Notes under the pieces: model-generated
The model's database searches: none
Seen by the model: the letters and a program-made list of their open reading frames with translations, nothing else
What the model was told of the DNA's origin: nothing
Assembly (NCBI GenBank): GCA_903930195.1
Contig: CAIYXH010000098.1
Location: forward strand, 1 to 11,356
Origin: an uncultured Actinomycetes bacterium
GTDB lineage: Bacteria; Actinomycetota; Thermoleophilia; Gaiellales; Gaiellaceae
Direction of reading: 5' to 3'
Length of the DNA stretch: 11,356 nucleotides
Program-made: the position numbers and the translations under genes
Shown here: positions 1 to 4,596 of the stretch, in pieces
Position numbering within the stretch: the first letter of the stretch is position 1
How the letters are laid out: the number at the start of each line of letters is the position of its first letter

Positions 1-215
1 AGGTTCGAGGCGACGATCACCCAGACGAGCGTGTAGCCGTAGCGTGAGCCGCCGGCGATGTTCGTCGCGAAGTTGCCCGGATCGATGTAGGCGACGCAGG
101 CGATGAACGCGGGCCCGAGGAACGGCAGGATGCGGAACCGCGTGCGGTGGAGCGCCTCGTCGACCGTATGGAGGCCGGAGGGAAGCGCGTCGGCGGAGGT
201 CGCGCGGAGGCTCAT
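1..215 (-). CDS. mntH: NRAMP-family Mn2+/Fe2+ transporter, N-terminal part (cut by window edge)
   Basis: This is the first 71 residues of an NRAMP divalent metal:proton symporter, an inner-membrane importer of manganese and ferrous iron. It begins with ATG at 215-213 and runs off the left edge. A hydrophilic N-terminus of about 28 residues is followed by the family hallmark of transmembrane helix 1, with FLGPAFIACVAYIDPGNFAT around residues 32-51. In it, D45 and N48 of the DPGN motif are the metal-coordinating residues of the family. NIAGG and YGYTLVWVIVASN then lead into helix 2. A DtxR/MntR-like operator directly overlaps the promoter, which fits metal-responsive repression. The identity is clear from the DPGN block. 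Whether Mn or Fe is the main substrate cannot be told from this fragment. The -10 box lies so close to the ATG that the message is probably leaderless or nearly so. Confidence 0.93.
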   Translation of the reverse strand, partial: MSLRATSADALPSGLHTVDEALHRTRFRILPFLGPAFIACVAYIDPGNFATNIAGGSRYGYTLVWVIVASN

Positions 216-226
216 TCCCCAAAAGT

Positions 227-245
227 TTAGCTTAGGCTAAAAATC
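227..245 (-). promoter_or_regulatory. DtxR/IdeR/MntR-like operator overlapping the mntH -10 box
   Basis: Read on the minus strand, the centre is TTAGCCTAAGCTAA (240-227). It contains the inverted repeat TTAGC-N4-GCTAA. Against the DtxR/IdeR-type consensus TTAGGTTAGCCTAACCTAA, the central nine bases match completely and the right arm matches 4 of 5. The left arm (GATTT) does not match. The site overlaps the likely -10 box TAAACT (229-224), which lies 8 nt before the mntH ATG. A metal-loaded repressor bound here would therefore block RNA polymerase. The overlap and the transporter downstream make the call strong, but which family member binds (MntR, IdeR or DtxR) is not decided. Confidence 0.75.
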
Positions 246-264
246 AGCCGCAGCGCCGCTCGTT

Positions 265-305
265 CCCTGCCCGCCCACGGTCCCATCCCGAACCCCCACC
301 CACCC
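265..305 (-). other. G-quadruplex-forming G-run cluster upstream of mntH
   Basis: The plus strand carries eight runs of at least three C within 41 nt (265-267, 270-272, 274-276, 282-284, 287-289, 293-297, 299-301, 303-305). The minus strand thus has a classical G-quadruplex motif with 1-3 nt loops at its 5' end. It lies between the hpt 3' end and the mntH operator, on the coding strand of both. The rest of the 246-402 gap shows only the 14-nt palindrome listed separately. Confidence 0.5.
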
Positions 306-360
306 TGGGGAGACGGAACGACGCTACCCCGAGCGCAAGCTGTCCTTCGCCACGAGAGCG

Positions 361-374
361 TGACGGATCCGTCA
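361..374. repeat. Perfect 14-nt palindrome TGACGGATCCGTCA
   Basis: This perfect uninterrupted palindrome begins about 29 nt past the hpt stop codon. It has no loop and no T-run, so it is a poor terminator. It has the form of a dimeric regulator site, but no adjacent promoter could be identified with confidence. A chance occurrence is possible. Confidence 0.35.
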
Positions 375-402
375 ATCCTGCCGCGCCGCCGCCGAGGGGG
401 CG

Positions 403-957
403 CTACGCGTCGCGGACGAGGTGCAGGTCGGGCAGGTTGCGCCAACGCTCGTCGAGATCGAAGCCGTAGCCGACGAAGAACTCGTCGGGCACGGTGAAGC
501 CGACGTAGCGGATCGGGAGATCGTCGACGAGCCGGCGGTAGGGCCGGTCGAAGAGGACGGCTGCACTGAGCGACGCCGGGTTGCGCATCGAGAGGGCGCG
601 GCGGAGGTAGTTCATCGTCAGGCCGGTGTCGACCACCTCGTCGACGATCAGCACATCGCGGCCGGTGACCTCCACGTCGAGATCCTTGAGGAAGCGCACC
701 TGCTCGTGGCCGCCGAGGCTCGAGGCGCCGTAGCCCGCGAGCTCGAGGAAGTCGAGAGCGTGGGGGATGGCGAGCGCGCGGGAGAGATCGGTGACGAACG
801 GGAGGCACGCCTTCAGCATCCCGACGAGGAGCGGCTCGCGGCCGGCGTAGTCGCGGGCGATCTCGGTGGCCAGCTCACGGACGCGGAGGGCGAGCTCGCC
901 GCCGGATAGGTAGACGTCGCCGATCCGGGCGTCCGCGTGGTGGGCGTGCGCGGTCAG
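403..957 (-). CDS. hpt: Hypoxanthine-guanine phosphoribosyltransferase
   Basis: Purine-salvage enzyme that joins hypoxanthine or guanine to PRPP to give IMP or GMP in the cytosol. The predicted protein is 184 residues, the normal size for bacterial Hpt. Residues 12-46 give the usual N-terminal block (IGDVYLS, then ELATEIARDYAGREPLLVG). The PRPP-binding loop VLIVDEVVDTGLT is at about 102-114, with the usual acidic pair swapped to DE. The C-terminal half has the family signature YVGFTVPDEFFVGYGFDLDERWRNLP split over positions 151-177. The only in-frame ATG (819-817) would start at residue 47, inside the first beta strand, and would remove the conserved N-terminus. No in-frame ATG, GTG or TTG exists upstream before the stop at 1002. 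I therefore choose CTG at 957-955. It overlaps the upstream TGA as CTGA, giving a standard-length protein by translational coupling. A rare ATC at 924-922 is a weaker alternative. Confidence 0.9.
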   Translation of the reverse strand: MTAHAHHADARIGDVYLSGGELALRVRELATEIARDYAGREPLLVGMLKACLPFVTDLSRALAIPHALDFLELAGYGASSLGGHEQVRFLKDLDVEVTGRDVLIVDEVVDTGLTMNYLRRALSMRNPASLSAAVLFDRPYRRLVDDLPIRYVGFTVPDEFFVGYGFDLDERWRNLPDLHLVRDA

Positions 958-1331
958 GAGGCTTTGCGGAGCCCGTAGCGCGACGCCAGGCGCTCGAAGT
1001 CACGCTCGTAGAAGAGCTTGACACGGACGTCGGGATAGAGCGCCCGCAGCTTGCGCAGTTTCCGGTTCTTCCGGGTGACGAGCGACTGCTTCATCACCGT
1101 GACCTCCAGGTACAAGTCCTGCTCCGGGAGGTAGAAGTCGGGCGTGAACGCCTCGGTGACACGACCGTCTGCGTCGCGCTCGAGGACGAACGTGTGGGGC
1201 TCGTACAGCCACGGAATCCCGTAGTAGTCGAGGATCTTCGCGTACTCCAGCTCGGCCTCGTTCACGAACCGAGGAGTACCCTCCCCGCGATATGCCTGGA
1301 AAACAGGCGTTTCGAGCTGCACGCTGACCAC
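954..1331 (-). CDS. Small PD-(D/E)XK-like protein of unknown function
   Basis: The predicted protein has 125 residues. Start GTG 1331-1329 has a good Shine-Dalgarno (GGGGG at 1343-1339) 7 nt upstream. The frame stays open upstream, but it would then run through the divergent gene and loses sensible composition. Visible features resemble the restriction-endonuclease fold. There is an early acidic helix (FVNEAELEYAKILDYYGIPW, 22-41), a hydrophobic strand with a conserved-looking PDFYLP (64-69), and then LYLEVTVMKQ (73-82). The order D65...E76-X-T78...K81 looks like a PD-(D/E)XK core in which the usual lysine of ExK is replaced by Thr and a Lys follows three residues later. A very basic helix (RKNRKLRKLRALYP, 87-100) and VKLFYERDF follow. 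Nuclease activity is uncertain. It could be a degenerate nuclease or a nucleic-acid-binding relative. Its stop overlaps the hpt start, so the two are probably co-translated. Confidence 0.7.
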   Translation of the reverse strand: MVSVQLETPVFQAYRGEGTPRFVNEAELEYAKILDYYGIPWLYEPHTFVLERDADGRVTEAFTPDFYLPEQDLYLEVTVMKQSLVTRKNRKLRKLRALYPDVRVKLFYERDFERLASRYGLRKAS

Positions 1332-1374
1332 GGTACCACCCCCTTCGGACAGGCCCCGCACGGGGAGGTGTACC
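1332..1374 (-). promoter_or_regulatory. Predicted 5' UTR hairpin that pairs with the Shine-Dalgarno of the nuclease-like gene
   Basis: On the minus strand, GGTAC at 1374-1370 can pair with GTACC at 1336-1332, immediately before the GTG. The pyrimidine stretch CTCCC just inside can pair with GGGGG of the Shine-Dalgarno (1343-1339). A competing inner hairpin, CCCCG-TG-CGGGG (1365-1354), also exists. If transcription starts near 1374, as the -10 at 1386-1381 predicts, nearly the whole leader would fold. No known riboswitch class is recognised, and the energetics were not computed. Confidence 0.3.
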
Positions 1375-1379
1375 CCGGC

Positions 1380-1386
1380 TACGCTA
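1380..1386. promoter_or_regulatory. Shared, bidirectional -10 element between divergent genes
   Basis: The seven bases TACGCTA read TACGCT (1380-1385) on plus and TAGCGT (1386-1381) on minus, both TAnnnT -10 hexamers. The plus box ends 6 nt before the ATG at 1392, which predicts a leaderless message for the SufT-like gene. The minus box predicts a start near 1374 and a leader of about 43 nt for the nuclease-like gene. No clear -35 is visible on either side. Confidence 0.5.
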
Positions 1387-1391
1387 GAGCC

Positions 1392-1688
1392 ATGCCGACC
1401 CGCGACGAAGTGTTCGAGGCCCTCCGTGGTGTCGAAGACCCCGAGCTCGGGATGGACATCGTCGAGCTCGGCCTCCTCTACGACGTCGAAGTCGAGGACG
1501 CGAGCGTCAAGGTGAGCTACACGCTGACCTCCATGGGCTGCCCCGCTGGGCAGATGATCCAGGAGGACATCGAGCGCGTCGTGCGCGAGGTACCGGGTGT
1601 CGAGAACGTCACGCCCGAGCTGACCTTCGAGCCGGCCTGGACACCCGAGCGGATGTCCGACGACGCCAAGTTCATCCTCGGTTTTTGA
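1392..1688 (+). CDS. MIP18/DUF59-family iron-sulfur assembly protein (SufT/PaaD-like)
   Basis: The 98-residue protein of the MIP18 (DUF59) family helps load Fe-S clusters onto client proteins; bacterial members include SufT and PaaD. The N-terminal helix EVFEALRGVEDPELGMDIV contains the family signature DPE-x-G-x-x-I/V (D16, P17, E18). The conserved cysteine is C50 in TSMGCPAG, and the C-terminal part ends with WTPERMSDDAK (83-93), typical of the family. The size is normal for a stand-alone domain. No suf genes are seen nearby, so this is an isolated copy. The Shine-Dalgarno-like GGGGAGG is 21 nt or more from the ATG and thus unusable, whereas a -10 box lies 6 nt upstream, so leaderless translation is likely. 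Its downstream neighbour queG encodes a two-cluster Fe-S enzyme, a possible client, though this is only contextual. Confidence 0.9.
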   Translation: MPTRDEVFEALRGVEDPELGMDIVELGLLYDVEVEDASVKVSYTLTSMGCPAGQMIQEDIERVVREVPGVENVTPELTFEPAWTPERMSDDAKFILGF

Positions 1689-1697
1689 CCGAGCAGA

Positions 1698-1782
1698 GGG
1701 ACTGTCCCCGCAGGGGGCTGTCCGGTGTCGAGCTTCCGCGACGCGTGAAGCCGGGACAGTCCCGATAGATCTGGGACAGCCC
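1698..1782. repeat. Cluster of four GGGACWGTCCC-type inverted repeats
   Basis: The units are GGGACTGTCCC (1698-1708), GGGGCTGTCCG (1714-1724), GGGACAGTCCC (1753-1763) and GGGACAGCCC (1773-1782). The two left units are roughly the reverse complement of the two right units, so the whole stretch can fold into one long hairpin around 1725-1750. CCCC-GCA-GGGG (1706-1716) can also form a small hairpin inside. The cluster fills most of the gap between the SufT-like gene and queG. It may work as a terminator or be a dispersed palindromic element. The GGGACAG core recurs at 10551-10576. Confidence 0.65.
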
Positions 1783-1786
1783 TTCA

Positions 1787-1810
1787 CCTGCGGTCTTTTG
1801 TCACCGCAGG
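1787..1810. repeat. Inverted repeat directly upstream of the queG -10 box
   Basis: CCTGCGGT (1787-1794) and ACCGCAGG (1803-1810) form a perfect 8-bp inverted repeat around the 8-nt spacer CTTTTGTC. It abuts the predicted -10 of queG (1811-1816) and would span the position of the -35 box. That is a plausible operator geometry; a terminator for the preceding gene is the alternative. Confidence 0.45.
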
Positions 1811-1816
1811 CACAAT
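1811..1816 (+). promoter_or_regulatory. Predicted -10 box of queG, leaderless start
   Basis: CACAAT ends 6 nt before the GTG at 1823. No Shine-Dalgarno is seen in the preceding bases. The same arrangement, ACAAT followed by a G/C hexamer or heptamer and then GTG, precedes queA at the other end of the window. Confidence 0.5.
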
Positions 1817-1822
1817 GCGCGC

Positions 1823-2830
1823 GTGACGACCGCAGACGTCCAGCGGCTGGCGGAGCGGCTCGGGCTCGACGTCGTCGGCGTGACGGCGGCCGTCGCCTAC
1901 ACGGGGACGGAGCGGCACATCCGCGAGCGGAAGGCGCGCGGGCTCTTCGGCCTGCTCAAGTTCACGACGGCACGGCCCGAGGTGTCGTGCCACCCGGAGC
2001 TGCTGCTCGACGGCGCGACCTCCGTGATCTCGGCGGCGTTCTGTTACTCCGCGCCTGAAGAGGCGCGGCTGGACGGCCACGGGACACTGCCCCGCTACGC
2101 GCGCGTCGACGGCTACGGCGCCCTGCGCGAGCGGCTCGAGGCTCTCGGCCAGGCGCTCGGTGCGTCCTACCGTGTCCTCGTCGACGCGAACCAGCACGTC
2201 GACCGCGAGGCGGCCGCGCGCTCGGGTGTCGGCTTCTACGGGAAGAACACGATGCTGATCACCCGCCGCCATGGCTCGTGGGTCGTGCTCGGGACGCTCG
2301 TCACCTCGGCGGGGCTCGAGCCGACACCGCCGCTCGCGCCCGGCTGTGGCTCCTGCACGAGCTGCATCGACGCCTGCCCGACAGGCGCGCTCGACGAGCC
2401 GGGGACGCTGGATGCCACCCGTTGCCTCTCGTACTGGACGCAGGTGCCCGAGCCGTTCCCGGAGCCCTATCGGGCCGGGCTCGGCACGAGCGTCTACGGC
2501 TGCGACATCTGCCAGGACGTCTGCCCCTGGAACCGCGGCGTCGAACGCCGCCGGGCCGGGGACGAGCCGCTGCCGGCGCACGTCGACCTCGTGGCGTGGC
2601 TCGAAGCCGGCGACGAACGGCTCGACGACGCGCTCCGCCGGCTCTACGTGCCGAAGAACGACCCGCGCTGGCTGCAGCGGAACGCGCTGATCGTGCTCGG
2701 CAACGCCGGTGCCCGCGATCCGCGCGCCGAAGCCGTGCTCCAGGAGTACGCCGACGGCGACGACGAGCTGCTCGCCGAGCACGCCCGCTGGGCGCTCGAG
2801 CAGAGCCGGGAGGTAGCGTCGTGCCGCTGA
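1823..2830 (+). CDS. queG: Epoxyqueuosine reductase
   Basis: The 335-residue enzyme carries out the last step of queuosine synthesis, reducing epoxyqueuosine in the wobble position of GUN-anticodon tRNAs using cobalamin and two [4Fe-4S] clusters. The N-terminal cobalamin-binding half includes RVLVDANQHVDREAA (117-131), in which D121 aligns with the catalytic Asp of the family, followed by GVGFYGKNTMLI (135-146). The bacterial-ferredoxin-like centre has CGSCTSCIDACPTGA (C175, C178, C181, C185), C201, and YGCDICQDVCPWN (C227, C230, C234), so all eight cluster cysteines are present. A short HEAT-like tail follows (about 285-329), as in other QueG. The start GTG 1823 is chosen from the -10 six bases upstream; a four-codon reading frame ATG-CGC-GCG-TGA (1815-1826) overlaps it out of frame. 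The histidine-kinase gene overlaps its last 10 nt. Confidence 0.96.
   Translation: MTTADVQRLAERLGLDVVGVTAAVAYTGTERHIRERKARGLFGLLKFTTARPEVSCHPELLLDGATSVISAAFCYSAPEEARLDGHGTLPRYARVDGYGALRERLEALGQALGASYRVLVDANQHVDREAAARSGVGFYGKNTMLITRRHGSWVVLGTLVTSAGLEPTPPLAPGCGSCTSCIDACPTGALDEPGTLDATRCLSYWTQVPEPFPEPYRAGLGTSVYGCDICQDVCPWNRGVERRRAGDEPLPAHVDLVAWLEAGDERLDDALRRLYVPKNDPRWLQRNALIVLGNAGARDPRAEAVLQEYADGDDELLAEHARWALEQSREVASCR
2808..2813 (+). promoter_or_regulatory. Shine-Dalgarno fixing the start of the orphan kinase gene
   Basis: GGGAGG lies 7 nt upstream of GTG 2821, inside the end of queG. The frame is open far upstream, but this site and the matching N-terminal membrane helix select 2821 as start. 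It is one of the few genes in the window with a strong Shine-Dalgarno, consistent with an internal operon gene. Confidence 0.75.
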
Positions 2831-4596
2831 GGGCGCTCGAGCGCTGGATCTCGCTGGTCCGGCTCCTGTTCTTCCCGTTCGTCGTCGCGACGGTGGCGCT
2901 CGCGCGTTACCCGCACGGCTGGGAGATGTGGTCGTGGCTCGCGACGGGCGCCTACGGCGTCGGCGCCGTCGCGCTCTTCGCCTACGCCCGCAGCGAGGCC
3001 GTGACCCGGCACGCGTTCGCCCAGAGCCTCGTCGCCCAGGTCTTCGACACCGGGATCGTGATGGCGTTCGTCTTCGCCTACAGCTTCGAGCGCGGGCTCC
3101 CGTCGCAGCAGATCCTCTACATCGACCTCGCCGCCGCCTGCGTGCGCTTCCAGTTCGTCGGCGGCCTCTCGCTTGCCCTCGTCTCGGCGCCGATTCTCGT
3201 CGTCTTCGAGCGGCTCCGCGAGAACCAGCTCGGCACCACGTTCAGCTGGAAGCTCGTCGCGTTCCAGACGGCGCTCGAGGTGATGATGGCCCTGATCGTC
3301 GGCTGGCTCGTCCAGCGGCTCGCGACGGAGGGCGGCATTGCCGAGGCGCGCGCGATCGAGGCCGAGAGCCTGCGCGACGAGCTGCGCAAGCGGGCCGACC
3401 TCACCGACGCCGCCAATCGCTGCGCCCGCGCGCTCGCCTCGCCGCTCGATCTGGGGGAGGCGTTCGGGGCGTTCATCCGCCAGCTCGAGATCCTGCTCCC
3501 GTTCGACCGCGTCTCGATCGTCCTCGCCCAGAACGACCGGGCGCAGGTGATCGCCGCGTCGGGTGTCGGCGCGGACACCGTCTCGCCCGCCGGCTACGAG
3601 CAGCAGGTCGAGGGGACGACGCTCGGTGCGGTGCTCGCCGACGGCACGCTGCTCGAGACGGGGGACATCTCGGAGTCGGCGTTCGCCGACGACCGGGAGC
3701 TGGCAGCCCTCGGGCTGCACAGCCGGATCGCAGCGCCGCTCACCTCCGGCGCCGAGACGGTCGGGATGCTCGCGGTGCTGCGCCGCCGCCCCGATGGCTT
3801 CACGAGCTCCGATGTCGACCTGCTGGTCCTGCTCGGCCGCTTCGTCGCCGCCACTGCACAGAACGTCCACGCCTACGCCGCGGAGCGCTCGACGGTCGAG
3901 GAGCTCAAGCGCCTCTCGACGCTCCGCTCCGACTTCGTCTCGCTCGTCTCGCATGAGGTGCGGACGCCGCTTGCCGCCGTGATCGGCTCGGCGCGGACGC
4001 TGCAGAGCCGCTGGGACGACCTCGACGCGAAGCAGCGCGAGGCGTTCCTCGCGCTGATCGCCGACGAGACCGACCGTCTCGCGACCCTCGTCGGCGAGGT
4101 GCTCGACAGCTCGCGGATCGACTCGGGTACGTTCAGCTACACGTTCGAGGATCTCGACGTCGGCACCCTCGTCCGCGAGACGGTTGCGACCCGCGACCTC
4201 GCGAACGAGGAGGTCGCGATCGTGGCCGAGGTCGACGAGCTGCTCCCGACGGTGCGCGGCGACAGCGCCCGACTGCAGCAGGTGCTCGTCAATCTGATCG
4301 AGAACGCGGTCAAGTACTCGCGGGGCTCGGCTCCGGTCGAGGTGCATGCCCGGGCGAAGCCGGGCGCGGTGGCCATCTCGGTCATCGACCATGGCCCTGG
4401 CATCGCCGAGAAGGATCAGAAGCTGATCTTCGAGCGCTTCGGCCGGGTCCGGCAGACGTCGTTTCTGCCGGGAACAGGGCTCGGGCTCTACATCTCGAGC
4501 GGGATCGCCGAGGCCCATAACGGGACGCTCGACGTGCGGTCGCGTCCCGGCGAAGGAGCGACCTTCACCCTGACGCTGCCGGCCTCGACCGTCTAG
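2821..4596 (+). CDS. Orphan membrane sensor histidine kinase with 5-TM region and GAF domain
   Basis: The 591-residue sensor kinase autophosphorylates on His and should pass the phosphate to a response regulator. The order is: about five hydrophobic helices (roughly 11-28, 38-55, 70-88, 113-130, 143-164), a short helical linker, a GAF domain (about 205-352), a dimerisation/phosphoacceptor domain with SHEVRTP (H378), and an ATP-binding domain with NLIENAVKYS (N494), DHGPGI (523-528) and GTGLGL (551-556). All catalytic motifs are intact. There is no HAMP domain, and the membrane helices have only short loops, so it may sense within the membrane or cytoplasm through GAF. No response regulator gene adjoins it. 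It overlaps queG by 10 nt, which implies co-transcription, but a functional tie to queuosine is not shown. The 3' end meets the PafBC-like gene tail to tail. Confidence 0.92.
   Translation: MPLRALERWISLVRLLFFPFVVATVALARYPHGWEMWSWLATGAYGVGAVALFAYARSEAVTRHAFAQSLVAQVFDTGIVMAFVFAYSFERGLPSQQILYIDLAAACVRFQFVGGLSLALVSAPILVVFERLRENQLGTTFSWKLVAFQTALEVMMALIVGWLVQRLATEGGIAEARAIEAESLRDELRKRADLTDAANRCARALASPLDLGEAFGAFIRQLEILLPFDRVSIVLAQNDRAQVIAASGVGADTVSPAGYEQQVEGTTLGAVLADGTLLETGDISESAFADDRELAALGLHSRIAAPLTSGAETVGMLAVLRRRPDGFTSSDVDLLVLLGRFVAATAQNVHAYAAERSTVEELKRLSTLRSDFVSLVSHEVRTPLAAVIGSARTLQSRWDDLDAKQREAFLALIADETDRLATLVGEVLDSSRIDSGTFSYTFEDLDVGTLVRETVATRDLANEEVAIVAEVDELLPTVRGDSARLQQVLVNLIENAVKYSRGSAPVEVHARAKPGAVAISVIDHGPGIAEKDQKLIFERFGRVRQTSFLPGTGLGLYISSGIAEAHNGTLDVRSRPGEGATFTLTLPASTV
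4593..4596. other. Convergent stop codons sharing CTAG
   Basis: The plus-strand kinase ends in TAG at 4594-4596 and the minus-strand regulator ends in TAG at 4595-4593. The palindrome CTAG thus supplies both stops, leaving no intergenic base and no room for a terminator. The two messages must overlap at their 3' ends. Confidence 0.9.

Noticed and set aside
403..819. Short hpt starting at ATG 819.
   Set aside because: It lacks the conserved N-terminal 46 residues of the enzyme, which are encoded in frame immediately upstream.
1332..1787. Upstream extension of the nuclease-like minus-strand frame to an ATG at 1787.
   Set aside because: It would run antisense through the well-supported SufT-like gene and the repeat cluster, with low-quality composition. 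GTG 1331 has a good Shine-Dalgarno.
1811..1826. Four-codon upstream frame ATG-CGC-GCG-TGA overlapping the queG start as a leader peptide.
   Set aside because: The ATG lies inside the predicted -10 box, so it would not be transcribed. It is probably chance.
2278..2820. Open plus-strand frame leading into the orphan kinase from ATG 2278.
   Set aside because: It overlaps queG in another frame and is Arg/Ala-rich, a typical GC-rich shadow. The start at 2821 has a proper Shine-Dalgarno and begins the membrane region.
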